Positions 18,080-27,613 of a stretch of 64,000 bases of DNA are shown in pieces; position 1 is the stretch's first letter; each line of letters starts with the position of its first letter. The notes under the pieces are model-generated. The model was not told the origin of the DNA, made no database searches, and saw nothing but the letters and a program-made list of their open reading frames with translations. The DNA is from Pelagihabitans pacificus (GTDB lineage: Bacteria > Bacteroidota > Bacteroidia > Flavobacteriales > Flavobacteriaceae). Made by a program: the position numbers and the translations under genes. The stretch spans positions 744,001 to 808,000 of the forward strand of contig NZ_VIKU02000001.1 in assembly GCF_009371985.2 (NCBI RefSeq). The letters run 5' to 3'.

Positions 18080-20947
18080 TTATTTTTTGAAACTTGCCAC
18101 TTTACTAGGAGGTATTCCAAACTTTTCTTTGAAGCTTTTGGTAAAATAGGACAAATTGCCATATCCTACCGAATAGGCCGCTTCCGAAACTGAACAAGCC
18201 CTATTTTTTAGTAGCTCGTTGGCCTTGTTCAATCGCATTTCGGTAATCAACTGATTCGGTGTTTTGTCCAGAAGTGCCTTTAGTTTTCGATGCAATTGGG
18301 AACGGCTAAATCCGACGGACTTCGATAAAATCTCCACCGAAAAACGATCATCATCCAAATGCGCATCAATAGCAGCCGTCACTTTTTGAAAGAATACATC
18401 ATCGATTGAAGTAAGCTCCAAATCCTCGACCAGAATACCCTGGGTATCCTTCAGTTTTTCCCAAAGACGTTTTCTAGCGTTCAACAGATTTTGCATCCGT
18501 ACCAACAATTCTTCAGCCTCGAATGGTTTGGTCACGTAGGCGTCGGCTCCTTGCTGCAAGCCTTGCATCTTATTTTCCTGGCCGGCCTTGGCAGTGAGCA
18601 TGATAATGGGGATATGGCTTGTCCTGGCGTCATTTTTCAGGATATTGCACAATTCGAACCCATCTTTTTTAGGCATCATGACGTCGGTAAGGATGATGTC
18701 AGGAATGTGTTCAACAGCCAGTTTCACACCTTTGTCCCCATCCTCGGCCGTCAACAACTGATAACTATTGGCCAGAATGTTACTGATAAAGGATTGCAGA
18801 TCGGGATTGTCTTCCACGATCAAGGCCATGGGCAAGGAGGTATCCTCTTGTTTCTGAAGTTTTTCCTGAGGAGCTTTCAGCGAATTGTTTTTGTCGGGTA
18901 TGACGGTTCGCTTATTGTCATCTGAGACTACTTTTGCCGTTTTTGGAAGCCTATCCAAAGTGAGGGGAAGGTTCATACGAAAAATGGTTCCCTTACCCGA
19001 TTCGCTTTCCACCGAAATAGTACCGTTATGCAATACGACCAATTCCCTGGTCAACGCCAGCCCAATACCCGACCCTTTTTCTTCAGACCCTTCGACCCGA
19101 TAAAAGCGATCAAAAACATGGGGTATATCTGCTTTTGGTATTCCCTTTCCCGTATCGGTGACGGTGAATTTGAATCCTTCTTCCCCCGTCTCGGTATCGA
19201 TTTTCACCGTTCCCCCGGAAGAGGTATACTTAAAGGCGTTCGAAAGGAGGTTGTAGATAACCTTTTCAAGTTTTGCTTTGTCAAAATAGCCCTTGATCTC
19301 CCCTTCCGGAAATGTAGCCTCCATGTCGATGTTTTCCCTTTCCGCCATGCTCTCAAACGAATATACGATTGCCTTGATGGTAGGCAGGATATCTTGAAAG
19401 GTAAGAGCGAGCCTTGTTTGTCCGCCTTCGAGTTTGGATAATTCCAACAGTTCATCGACCAACGACTGTAGCCGGTCGGTATTTCTCAGGACCATCTCGA
19501 AATCACTCTTGGCCAAAGCAACCCCTGCTCCATCCCCGTTGCTCGAATACCTTCGTTTGGCCTGTTGGATAGGGCCTTGAATTAGTGATAAAGGGGTCCT
19601 GAACTCATGGCTGATATTGGTGAAAAATCTAGTCTTCATCGTATCGAGGTCCCTGATGCGCAACATTTCGGATTTGGAACGTTCCGCTTCCAATCTGCCC
19701 TTTTCGGCCTGTTTGGCGAGCGTTTGTCTTCGGTAGGCCATTCCGAAAGAGTAAATGACCATTTGAAGAAACATGCCGGCCGCGAATGGATCTACAAAGT
19801 ATTTAGACTGGGGCCGGATGATCTGCATGGCCCATAAAGTCCCTATTAAAAGGCAGGTTGATCCAATAATAGACCCCCAGCCAAAATAACGGGCAAAAAG
19901 ATCTTTTTTGAATACGAGGAGAATGGATAGTACCAAACTGGCAATCGTATAGATTTGAAGCACATTAAAATGTATACCGACGCCCGAATAGAACGTCTGC
20001 GGTTTAAAAACAAAGGAATAGGCCGCAACCAGTATAATTTCAAACAAAATTAAAAGCGCCAGGCCGAGGATAAACTTATCCAGTTTCGGAAACTTCCTTT
20101 TCGAATCGATAAACGCCCGACCGAAAAACCAATAGGAATAAAAGACACCGTTGGCAATCAGTAGCCATACCTCAAAGCGGTTCTTTGTAAAATCCCCGAT
20201 GAAAAGTCCGACGGTCATGGCGAAGGTACCCATACAGAAACCAAGCCAAATGGTAAACCACATCATTACCGGGTCTTTGAGATAAAAGAATTGCAGCAAA
20301 TGATAAATAAAAATGATGAAGGCCACCCCAAACATAAATATGTTAAAGCTATTGTGAAACTGATAGATCTGATGATAGTAGGGCTGTTCGGAATTCCTTG
20401 CCGTAAGATTGAAGTAGGCCGGGTGACCCAGTGCATTTCCGGTTACCTTAATTACCAATGTCACTGGAGTATTCAAAGGTATTCCGTTCAGGTCGACCTG
20501 GTTCAACACCCAGTTGGCTTGTACGTTTCGCGCGTCTTTGTCATACTCTACCCCGGTCTTCCTATGAAATAACAACTTATCATCGACATAAAAATACACG
20601 TCGCCCTTACCGTTGCTCTTTCCCCATGCCGGAATTCCGATTTTCTTATCTTGAAAATGCAGTCGCCAGTCCTTTAAAGGTTGTCGGGCAATTAGGGTTA
20701 GTTTACCCCAATACACGGTACCAACCTTGAGGTTACGGGGTAGTTCATCACCTTTGAGGTATGCTGAGGAAGTGTCATTTAAAATCTGTTCACGGGATAA
20801 TAGGCCTTCTTTATCCGGATATACCCGAAGTACGTGATCTAGGGAATGTACCGGGAATAAGGTATCCAACTCATATACCTCCTGGGCCATCGTGCTATGA
20901 TGCACCCAAGTGAGCAATACGAGAAAACCAAGATAGTGATACCTCAT
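18080..20947 (-). CDS. Hybrid sensor histidine kinase / response regulator with AraC output
   Basis: A 955-residue single-chain signalling protein. A signal peptide (1-21) precedes a periplasmic beta-rich sensor domain (about 22-190), then seven membrane helices (about 200-405) of the 7TMR-DISM type, a phosphoacceptor helix (FFTNISHEFRTPLS, His447), an ATPase domain (NLLSNAFKYT, DTGKGIP, GSGIGLALT), a receiver (LIVEDN, ILTDVMMPKKDG, Asp755, LTAKAG) and a C-terminal AraC helix-turn-helix (about 850-955). This differs from the usual Bacteroidota hybrid systems with Reg_prop beta-propeller sensors. The same chain can sense, phosphorylate itself and bind DNA from the membrane. The likely ligand is a small periplasmic compound, unidentified. 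Neighbours suggest control of the duplicated-domain lipoprotein or the divergent natAB exporter. Confidence 0.94.
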   Translation of the reverse strand: MRYHYLGFLVLLTWVHHSTMAQEVYELDTLFPVHSLDHVLRVYPDKEGLLSREQILNDTSSAYLKGDELPRNLKVGTVYWGKLTLIARQPLKDWRLHFQDKKIGIPAWGKSNGKGDVYFYVDDKLLFHRKTGVEYDKDARNVQANWVLNQVDLNGIPLNTPVTLVIKVTGNALGHPAYFNLTARNSEQPYYHQIYQFHNSFNIFMFGVAFIIFIYHLLQFFYLKDPVMMWFTIWLGFCMGTFAMTVGLFIGDFTKNRFEVWLLIANGVFYSYWFFGRAFIDSKRKFPKLDKFILGLALLILFEIILVAAYSFVFKPQTFYSGVGIHFNVLQIYTIASLVLSILLVFKKDLFARYFGWGSIIGSTCLLIGTLWAMQIIRPQSKYFVDPFAAGMFLQMVIYSFGMAYRRQTLAKQAEKGRLEAERSKSEMLRIRDLDTMKTRFFTNISHEFRTPLSLIQGPIQQAKRRYSSNGDGAGVALAKSDFEMVLRNTDRLQSLVDELLELSKLEGGQTRLALTFQDILPTIKAIVYSFESMAERENIDMEATFPEGEIKGYFDKAKLEKVIYNLLSNAFKYTSSGGTVKIDTETGEEGFKFTVTDTGKGIPKADIPHVFDRFYRVEGSEEKGSGIGLALTRELVVLHNGTISVESESGKGTIFRMNLPLTLDRLPKTAKVVSDDNKRTVIPDKNNSLKAPQEKLQKQEDTSLPMALIVEDNPDLQSFISNILANSYQLLTAEDGDKGVKLAVEHIPDIILTDVMMPKKDGFELCNILKNDARTSHIPIIMLTAKAGQENKMQGLQQGADAYVTKPFEAEELLVRMQNLLNARKRLWEKLKDTQGILVEDLELTSIDDVFFQKVTAAIDAHLDDDRFSVEILSKSVGFSRSQLHRKLKALLDKTPNQLITEMRLNKANELLKNRACSVSEAAYSVGYGNLSYFTKSFKEKFGIPPSKVASFKK

Positions 20948-21128
20948 GAGCTTAAAATGCGGTCAAAATGCAATCGAGGGAGTGATTACAAGATATTAAT
21001 TTTTGGGGTTATTTTGGAAAGTGCTTGCAACAAACCGTATTTTCCGTAGCACGGGATAACAGTTCACACCAAAAAAAAAAGAACTTGCGCGGTGCATCAT
21101 GCCGACCCAAAGATATTTTGGACAAAGT

Positions 21129-21152
21129 GTAACATTTTAGGATTTTTGTTAC
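21129..21152. promoter_or_regulatory. Inverted repeat between the sensor kinase and natA
   Basis: GTAACA and TGTTAC separated by 12 nt in the 234-nt divergent gap between the sensor gene (starts 20947) and natA (starts 21182). The rest of the gap holds an A-run near 21071 and no coding sequence. A dimeric regulator site is possible. Confidence 0.3.
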
Positions 21153-21181
21153 TAAAGGTATGTAGCTAATTCAACCACACT

Positions 21182-21937
21182 ATGATAGAACTAAAGAACC
21201 TCACCAAATCGTTTACCACCAAAACCTCAAAAGGGTTCAAAAGCGAAATGACCACCGTAAATGCAGTAAACCAAGTCTCCCTAGAGTGCCGGCCTGGACG
21301 AATTTTTTCCCTTTTAGGGCCCAATGGAGCGGGGAAGACCACCACGCTTCGGATTATAGCGGGTATCATCAACCCCAGCTCGGGTACCGCCATCGTCGAC
21401 GGAATCGATATTTCAAACGGCAACCACGAAGTCAAAAAACGAATTGGGTTTCTAACAGGATCTACCGGACTGTACGAACGCCTGAATCCTGATGAGACGA
21501 TCGATTTTTTTGGAAAGCTCTATCGGCTTCCCGAGCATCAACTCACGGAACAAAAGGAATACCTCTTTGAAAAGTTGGGCATCAACGAGTTTCGGAAAAA
21601 ACGCGTGGGACAAATGAGTACCGGTATGAAACAGAAAGTCTCCATCGCCAGAACCTTAATTCACGATCCCGAGGTACTCATCTTCGATGAGCCAACCTCA
21701 GGACTGGACGTTATAACCGCAGACAGCATTATCGACCTCATCAGGGAGTCAAAAGAGAATAATAAGACAGTTATTTTTTCGTCACATATCATGAGCGAAG
21801 TCGATCTTCTCTGCGATGATCTGGCCATCATTAGCAAGGGGTCGATTATTTACAACGATACTTTTGAAAATTTTAAAAAGGAAATGAAAGCCGACAACCT
21901 GACCCAAGAATTTATTAACCGCGTTAAAGAAGCCTAA
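21182..21937 (+). CDS. ABC transporter ATP-binding protein, NatA-like
   Basis: A 251-residue ATPase of an ABC exporter. Walker A GPNGAGKT is at residues 46-53, the signature is MSTGMKQKVSIARTL, Walker B is VLIFDEPTSGLD, and the switch His is in IFSSHIMSEV. The N-terminal MIELKNLTKSF start is standard. It pairs with the permease three nucleotides downstream; together they resemble NatAB, described as a Na+ exporter in Bacillus. In Bacteroidota such pairs are widespread and the substrate here is not shown by the sequence. It is transcribed away from the sensor kinase gene. Confidence 0.93.
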   Translation: MIELKNLTKSFTTKTSKGFKSEMTTVNAVNQVSLECRPGRIFSLLGPNGAGKTTTLRIIAGIINPSSGTAIVDGIDISNGNHEVKKRIGFLTGSTGLYERLNPDETIDFFGKLYRLPEHQLTEQKEYLFEKLGINEFRKKRVGQMSTGMKQKVSIARTLIHDPEVLIFDEPTSGLDVITADSIIDLIRESKENNKTVIFSSHIMSEVDLLCDDLAIISKGSIIYNDTFENFKKEMKADNLTQEFINRVKEA

Positions 21938-21940
21938 ACT

Positions 21941-23119
21941 ATGAGGGATTTACTGATAATCATCAAGAAAGAGCTTTCGGAGCTTCTAAGGGACAAGAAA
22001 ACCATAATCAATTCCATCGTACTGCCCACCTTGTTGGGCCCTGTTTTACTATTCGGATTTATCAAGGTAAGCAAAATAATCGACCAGAACGCCAAGGAAA
22101 AAACCATTCAAATCGGATTGGTAAATGCGCCCCAAAATTTTATGGATATTGTGGAAAGCGACACCTTAAACCAAGTAACCATATATGACGAATCAATCGA
22201 TTTTAAAACCCTTATCGATGAGGAAACGATTCAAACGGCGGTAGTGTTCCCCGGCGATTGGAAAGCGCAGATGGACAGCCTTCGAACCGGTGCGGTACAA
22301 ATTTATCGCAACGGGACGAAAGATAACGTGAATGAACGGGTATCCGGAATAATGGATACCTATGCTGCAAACCTAAAGGAAGCGCGCATGTCGCAATTGG
22401 ACATCTCTGCAGAAAAACTGAATCCGATACGACAGGATTATGTCGAGGTTGGGGAACAAAAGGAACTGATCGGCAAGCGTATCGGAGGGTTTATCCCCTA
22501 TCTTTTTATCCTGACCATGTGGGGCGGATGCCTATTGGCCGCCATTGATTTGGTCACAGGGGAAAAAGAGCGCAAAACCATTGAAACCACACTCTCATTG
22601 CCCGTATCCAAGTTTACGGTACTAATGGGAAAGTCGATCGTAGCGTCCCTTCTAGGGTTCATTCCCGCCGTATTGAACCTACTGGGTATTATTGCCGGCC
22701 TAAAACTAATCGATGGTATACCCGACACGTTTAAAGCAGCTATCAACGAAATGTTGAATTTTCAATCGGTGGCCCTTATTTTACTACTGTTAGTTCCGTT
22801 CGCTTTGTTCTTGGCAGGCTTTATCATCGCCTTGGTGGCCGGTGCGACCACTTTCAAGGAGGCCCAAAGCAAGGCCACTCCCATTATTATGGTAATCATT
22901 ATCCCATTGGTATTGGCAATGATGCCCGGAATCGAACTAAGTTGGGCGACCGTTTTGGTGCCGGTATTGAATATCGGTTTGGGCGTCAAGGAAATTATGG
23001 CAGGTACCATCGATATGTTGCAGTATTTTACCATACTGGCGTCATTGATTGCATTCGCCGTTTTGGCCGTCTATTTTAGCTATAAGAGATTTTCGGATGA
23101 AAACGCCATTTTGAAGTAA
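21941..23119 (+). CDS. ABC transporter permease, NatB/ABC-2 type
   Basis: A 392-residue ABC-2 permease: an N-terminal membrane helix after RDLLIIIKKELSELLRDKKT, a large extracytoplasmic domain (about 45-175), then about five more helices. The segment DLVTGEKERKTIETTLSLPVSKFTVLMGK is the conserved cytoplasmic motif of the family. It forms the membrane part of the exporter with the preceding ATPase. After its stop, 193 nt of non-coding sequence separate it from the convergent P450 gene; no strong terminator was seen there. Confidence 0.92.
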   Translation: MRDLLIIIKKELSELLRDKKTIINSIVLPTLLGPVLLFGFIKVSKIIDQNAKEKTIQIGLVNAPQNFMDIVESDTLNQVTIYDESIDFKTLIDEETIQTAVVFPGDWKAQMDSLRTGAVQIYRNGTKDNVNERVSGIMDTYAANLKEARMSQLDISAEKLNPIRQDYVEVGEQKELIGKRIGGFIPYLFILTMWGGCLLAAIDLVTGEKERKTIETTLSLPVSKFTVLMGKSIVASLLGFIPAVLNLLGIIAGLKLIDGIPDTFKAAINEMLNFQSVALILLLLVPFALFLAGFIIALVAGATTFKEAQSKATPIIMVIIIPLVLAMMPGIELSWATVLVPVLNIGLGVKEIMAGTIDMLQYFTILASLIAFAVLAVYFSYKRFSDENAILK

Positions 23120-23312
23120 TCGATATATGCAACTATTTGCTGTAATAAGAAACCAGACTGCCTACAAAACAATTTGCTTTGTCATAGAAACAGGATTGAC
23201 AAGTTAGTGAGAATTTGGCGTGGGAATAAATGAAATAAATTTTACTGTATGTGCATATGAGCCCTCAGCCGCAAGAGCTAAACCTAATCTTGATATGACG
23301 ACCATCATGGAT

Positions 23313-24698
23313 TTACAGGTCCCTTGGTGTAAAGTGTATCGGCACCTTTTTGGGTTTTAACGAAATCAACGGATTTAGGGTTATCTCGTCCAAGGAAGAA
23401 GACAAACGAAATTTCTTGATCAAAGTCGCGACCACCATCATCATTTCGTACATCGCAAAATTATTACCGATACACATGCGGGGACCTGCCCCAAATGGAA
23501 AATAATAGTCTGAAAAGTCCTTTTTGTTTTTGGGGTCGAAACGTTCGGGAATAAATTCCGTCGGGTTTTCCCAGAACTTGGTATGTCGGTGCAGCTCGAA
23601 CATACTCATCAACCAAACGGTACGCCTTTTAAAGGTATGGCCATTGATCGTATCCTCGGCCAGGCTTACTCGATCGATTACATACACAGGCGGATACAAT
23701 CGCATGGCTTCCTCGATACATTGTTTTGTATAAGGTAGTTGACCCATTAATCGCATTAAATCGTCGTCTTTAAAATCGACCCCCCCGACCTCCTGAAACA
23801 GCCTCTCCTGAGTATTCGGATGTTTCGCCAATAAAAACAGTGCAAAGCTCAGGGCATTCGCAGTGGTTTCGTGCCCTGCGGTGAAGAGAATCAGCACCTC
23901 ATCGATCAATTGCTTTCTAGACATAGGAGACCCATCCTCATAACGTGCCTTAAGCAACATGTCGAGTAAATCGTCTTTATCAACTTTGGAATCTACCCTT
24001 TCTTGAATAATCCTATCCAGTAAGTTTCTCGCATCTTTTGCATAATCCAAATGCCTATTGATATCACCCGATAGCTGAAACCACCATTTCAAATAAGGCT
24101 GTCGCATCTCCTTAATCAACATTTTTTGGTTGATGGTGGTAATCCCCTGTAATTTTCGCATTCGCTCGCGAATGTCCCCTGCACTAAAAAGCGATTTGGC
24201 CACGACCTGAAAAGCGAGGTCCCCCATTAACGGAAATATGTCGAACTCCTTACCGCGTTCCAATGGTTCCAACTCGGTGGTAATCGCCTCATACATGATG
24301 GCCAGCAAGCCTTCCAGTTTTTTTTTATGGAAAGCGGGCTGTATCATTCTACGATGAACACGCCAGAATTCCCCGTTGGAAGTGAGTAGCCCCTGACCAA
24401 TGTATTTTCCCAAATCCTTGGTCTGTAGTGTCGATTTGTGATAGTTCTTGTGATTCTTTTGAAGAATGTATTTGATGGTTTCGGCATTCCGGGTGAATAC
24501 CACTTTATTACCAAGCCCAATCTTTACCATGAAAGTATCACCATGCTTGTCAAAATTTTCGCGATGAAACGGAAGTGGATTGGCAAGAATTCGGGAACGG
24601 TTCTTGAAAACGGTAAGTTGGGAAACTGTGACCATGGGTTTTTGCATGGGTACTGTTTTTTTGGTCGGAGCCGTTTTTATGGAGGGTGAGGTTTTCAT
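23313..24698 (-). CDS. Cytochrome P450
   Basis: A 461-residue P450 monooxygenase. The I-helix oxygen motif is AGHETTANALS, the K-helix ExxR is EEAMRLYPPVYVIDR, and the heme loop is FPFGAGPRMCIGNNFAM with the ligand Cys. There is no N-terminal membrane anchor, so it should be soluble. The ATG at 24698 was chosen because the longer frame would overlap ruvB; a later Met within the first 25 residues cannot be excluded. It lies 37 nt after the ruvB stop on the same strand and is probably cotranscribed. No ferredoxin or reductase is nearby, so the redox partner and substrate are unknown; the overall look is of the fatty-acid or terpenoid hydroxylase type. Confidence 0.93.
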   Translation of the reverse strand: MKTSPSIKTAPTKKTVPMQKPMVTVSQLTVFKNRSRILANPLPFHRENFDKHGDTFMVKIGLGNKVVFTRNAETIKYILQKNHKNYHKSTLQTKDLGKYIGQGLLTSNGEFWRVHRRMIQPAFHKKKLEGLLAIMYEAITTELEPLERGKEFDIFPLMGDLAFQVVAKSLFSAGDIRERMRKLQGITTINQKMLIKEMRQPYLKWWFQLSGDINRHLDYAKDARNLLDRIIQERVDSKVDKDDLLDMLLKARYEDGSPMSRKQLIDEVLILFTAGHETTANALSFALFLLAKHPNTQERLFQEVGGVDFKDDDLMRLMGQLPYTKQCIEEAMRLYPPVYVIDRVSLAEDTINGHTFKRRTVWLMSMFELHRHTKFWENPTEFIPERFDPKNKKDFSDYYFPFGAGPRMCIGNNFAMYEMMMVVATLIKKFRLSSSLDEITLNPLISLKPKKVPIHFTPRDL

Positions 24699-24735
24699 TG
24701 AATATACGGTTATCTCCCCAAGTGAGTTTAAAGAC

Positions 24736-25758
24736 TTAAAACAACCCCGGTTGTTGACCTCCTTTAATTCTTCCAAGATGTCGATAGGCCAACTCTGTTA
24801 CCTCGCGCCCGCGGGGCGTACGCATAATAAATCCCTGTTGGATCAAAAAAGGTTCATAGACTTCTTCGATGGTTTCCGCACTTTCAGAGACTGCCGTCGC
24901 CAAGGTTGTAATGCCTACCGGACCTCCTTTAAACTTGTCGATTATAGTGGTCAGTATCTTGTTATCCATTTCGTCCAAGCCATGGGCATCGACATTTAGA
25001 GCTTTCAAACCGAACCTGGAGATTTCGATATCAATGTTGCCATCGCCCTTAATCTGTGCAAAATCCCGTACTCTTCGAAGCAAGGCATTACAGATTCGGG
25101 GAGTACCACGGCTACGACCCGCAATCTCGATTGCAGCTTCATTGCTAATAGGCACCCGTAGAATATCGGCACTGCGTTCAACAATGGTGGAAAGCAGTTC
25201 GGTAGAATAGTATTGTAAACGGCTCTGTATACCGAATCGCGCCCTCATGGGCGAGGTTAAGAGTCCTGATCGGGTGGTAGCACCTATCAGGGTAAACGGG
25301 TTCAAATTAATCTGCACCGAACGAGCATTCGGGCCCGTCTCGATCATGATGTCGATCTTATAATCCTCCATGGCCGAATAGAGGTATTCCTCGACCACCG
25401 GACTCAATCGATGTATCTCGTCGATAAACAGCACATCGCGCTCTTCCAAATTGGTAAGCAGGCCTGCCAGGTCACCTGGCTTATCCAGCACAGGACCGGA
25501 GGTAATCTTGATGCCTACGCCCAATTCATTGGCCAAAATATGGGCCAAAGTGGTTTTTCCCAATCCCGGAGGACCGTGAAACAAGGTATGGTCCAAGGCC
25601 TCTCCTCGCTGATTCGCCGCCTCAACGAACACCTTCAAATTTTCCAAGACCTGCTCTTGCCCGGTAAAATCATCAAAGGTAATGGGGCGCAAGGCTCTTT
25701 CAATATCAAGCTCCTCGCTTGAAAAACCGTCAGTAGTGGGGTCTAGGTGTTCATTCAT
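24736..25758 (-). CDS. ruvB: Holliday junction branch migration helicase RuvB
   Basis: A 340-residue AAA+ motor that drives branch migration with RuvA. Walker A GPPGLGKT is at residues 62-69, Walker B is [10 protein letters not shown], sensor 1 lies in [11 protein letters not shown], the arginine finger in SPMRARFG, and a C-terminal winged helix includes [19 protein letters not shown]. The length is normal, and [25 protein letters not shown] is the usual start for Flavobacteriia. A TATCTTTG element sits only 8-15 nt before the ATG, which would leave almost no 5' leader. Confidence 0.97.
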   Translation of the reverse strand: MNEHLDPTTDGFSSEELDIERALRPITFDDFTGQEQVLENLKVFVEAANQRGEALDHTLFHGPPGLGKTTLAHILANELGVGIKITSGPVLDKPGDLAGLLTNLEERDVLFIDEIHRLSPVVEEYLYSAMEDYKIDIMIETGPNARSVQINLNPFTLIGATTRSGLLTSPMRARFGIQSRLQYYSTELLSTIVERSADILRVPISNEAAIEIAGRSRGTPRICNALLRRVRDFAQIKGDGNIDIEISRFGLKALNVDAHGLDEMDNKILTTIIDKFKGGPVGITTLATAVSESAETIEEVYEPFLIQQGFIMRTPRGREVTELAYRHLGRIKGGQQPGLF

Positions 25759-25765
25759 ATCCGCA

Positions 25766-25773
25766 CAAAGATA
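25766..25773 (-). promoter_or_regulatory. -7 element of ruvB, near-leaderless
   Basis: TATCTTTG on the minus strand matches TAnnTTTG. Initiation about 7 nt downstream would fall essentially at the ruvB ATG (25758). No good -33 TTTG was found at the right distance. Confidence 0.4.
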
Positions 25774-25823
25774 CTAAAATCATGTGCCGAAAATTAAGGC
25801 ATTTAAGGCATAATAGTGCTAAC

Positions 25824-25837
25824 ATGACAATTGTCAT
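25824..25837. promoter_or_regulatory. Perfect 14-bp palindrome upstream of pckA
   Basis: ATGACAATTGTCAT is a perfect palindrome in the 160-nt gap between divergent ruvB and pckA. A pckA -7-like AAACTTTG lies at 25860-25867 (one mismatch to TAnnTTTG), so the palindrome would sit at roughly -37 to -50, where an activator or repressor dimer commonly binds. The regulator is not identified. Confidence 0.5.
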
Positions 25838-25918
25838 CTTTTTTACAATTCGTATTTTTAAACTTTGCGGAGAAGTTCAGAACTCATTCCAATAACACCC
25901 AACATAAAACATTAAAAA

Positions 25919-27505
25919 ATGGCAGAAGCATTCAATCTTAAACAATACGGCATAGAGACCGAAAAAATATATCGAAACAGCAGTGTCCCCGTTTTGTACG
26001 AACTAGGTCTTCGTTTGGAAAAGGGTACCGCGATTTCAGACGTGGGGGCCTTGATGACCTACTCAGGGGAAAAAACAGGGCGAAGTCCAAAAGATAAACG
26101 AATCGTTAGACACCCCGATTCAGAAAAAAATATCGACTGGGGTGACATCAACATCGGTCTTGACGAACACACCTATATGGTCAACCACGAACGCGCACTG
26201 GATTATCTAAACACACGCGATTATCTATTTGTGGTCGATGCCTACGCCGGATGGGACCCTAAATACCGAATCAAGACAAGGATTATATGTACCCGCGCCT
26301 ACCACGCGCTCTTCATGCAAAACATGTTGATCATGCCGACCAAAGAGGAATTGGCCAATTTCGGCGAACCCGACTATGTTGTTTTGAACGCAGGTGGGTT
26401 CCCTGCAAACCGCTATACCTCCGAAATGACCTCTAAAACCAGTATCGATGTAAACTTGGAGCGCAAGGAAATCGTGATACTGGGCACCCAGTACGCAGGT
26501 GAGATGAAGAAAGGTCTTTTTGGTGTCATGAATTATCTTATGCCACTTGAGGGGGTAATGCCCATGCACTGTTCGGCCAACGTAGGGGAAAAAGGCGATG
26601 TGAGTATTTTATTCGGCCTCTCCGGAACAGGAAAGACTACCCTGAGTGCCGATCCAAAACGCAAACTAATCGGTGATGACGAACACTGTTGGACCGATGA
26701 TGGAACCTTCAATATTGAGGGAGGTTGTTATGCCAAGGCCATCGACCTCAGTGCCGAGAATGAACCGGATATCTACAATGCCATTCGTTTTGGAACCGTT
26801 CTAGAGAACGTGGTTTACGACCCGGAAACCCGAAAAGTGGACTATAGCGATACCTCAATTACACAAAACACCAGGGCCTCATATCCTATTGAATTTATTG
26901 ATAATGTACAGATACCTTGTATCGCAGGGCATCCTGAAAATATCATTTTCCTAACCTGTGATGCCTTTGGGGTACTGCCACCGGTGAGTAAACTAACGCC
27001 CGAGCAGGCAAGCTACCACTTCATTTCAGGTTATACCGCAAAGGTCGCAGGTACCGAAATGGGTGTAACCGAGCCTCAAGCGACCTTTAGTGCCTGTTTT
27101 GGAGCTGCTTTCATGATGTGGCATCCGAACCGATATGCCGAATTGCTGGCCGAAAAAATAAAAACGCACAAAGCGACGGCCTGGTTGGTCAACACCGGTT
27201 GGAACGGCACAGGCAACCGTATGAAATTAAAATATACGAGGGCAATGATCGATGCCATCCATAATCACGATTTTGACAATGTCGATTACATTACCGACGA
27301 AGAATTTGGTTTCCAGATACCAACAAGTTGTCCTAACGTACCCGAGGAGGTATTGGTGCCAAAGAATACATGGGAGGACAAGGCCAAGTACACCGAAGTC
27401 AAAAACAAGTTGATAAACCTTTTCAACAAAAACTTTGAAAAATTCAAGGCTAACGTGAATCCTGAAATAGTAGCGGCTGGTCCGAAAATTACCGAAACCG
27501 CCTAA
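25919..27505 (+). CDS. pckA: Phosphoenolpyruvate carboxykinase (ATP)
   Basis: A 528-residue ATP-type PEP carboxykinase interconverting oxaloacetate and PEP, the entry step of gluconeogenesis. The kinase-1a motif GLSGTGKT is at residues 233-240, followed by kinase-2 LIGDDEHCW; the substrate region [10 protein letters not shown] and the PEPCK-specific [15 protein letters not shown] are present. Length matches the family. A palindrome and -7-like element precede it and an intrinsic terminator follows, so it is a single-gene transcript. Carbon-source control is the natural expectation. Confidence 0.98.
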   Translation: MAEAFNLKQYGIETEKIYRNSSVPVLYELGLRLEKGTAISDVGALMTYSGEKTGRSPKDKRIVRHPDSEKNIDWGDINIGLDEHTYMVNHERALDYLNTRDYLFVVDAYAGWDPKYRIKTRIICTRAYHALFMQNMLIMPTKEELANFGEPDYVVLNAGGFPANRYTSEMTSKTSIDVNLERKEIVILGTQYAGEMKKGLFGVMNYLMPLEGVMPMHCSANVGEKGDVSILFGLSGTGKTTLSADPKRKLIGDDEHCWTDDGTFNIEGGCYAKAIDLSAENEPDIYNAIRFGTVLENVVYDPETRKVDYSDTSITQNTRASYPIEFIDNVQIPCIAGHPENIIFLTCDAFGVLPPVSKLTPEQASYHFISGYTAKVAGTEMGVTEPQATFSACFGAAFMMWHPNRYAELLAEKIKTHKATAWLVNTGWNGTGNRMKLKYTRAMIDAIHNHDFDNVDYITDEEFGFQIPTSCPNVPEEVLVPKNTWEDKAKYTEVKNKLINLFNKNFEKFKANVNPEIVAAGPKITETA

Positions 27506-27530
27506 CTAAGCACGCTCTTTTTGTGAAAAG

Positions 27531-27566
27531 ATCCTCGTTGTATAAATTATAACGAGGATTTTTTTG
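27531..27566 (+). terminator. Intrinsic terminator after pckA
   Basis: ATCCTCGTT and AACGAGGAT form a 9-bp perfect stem around an 11-nt loop, followed by a run of Ts, starting 26 nt after the pckA stop. Confidence 0.88.
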
Positions 27567-27613
27567 ATTCGTACCTTGTTTACGATTTCCTTTTTAAGTC
27601 GTATTTTCAGGTT

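Noticed and set aside
24699-24776. P450 start overlapping ruvB by 41 nt
   Set aside because: The extra 26 residues are atypical; the ATG at 24698 starts after the ruvB stop.
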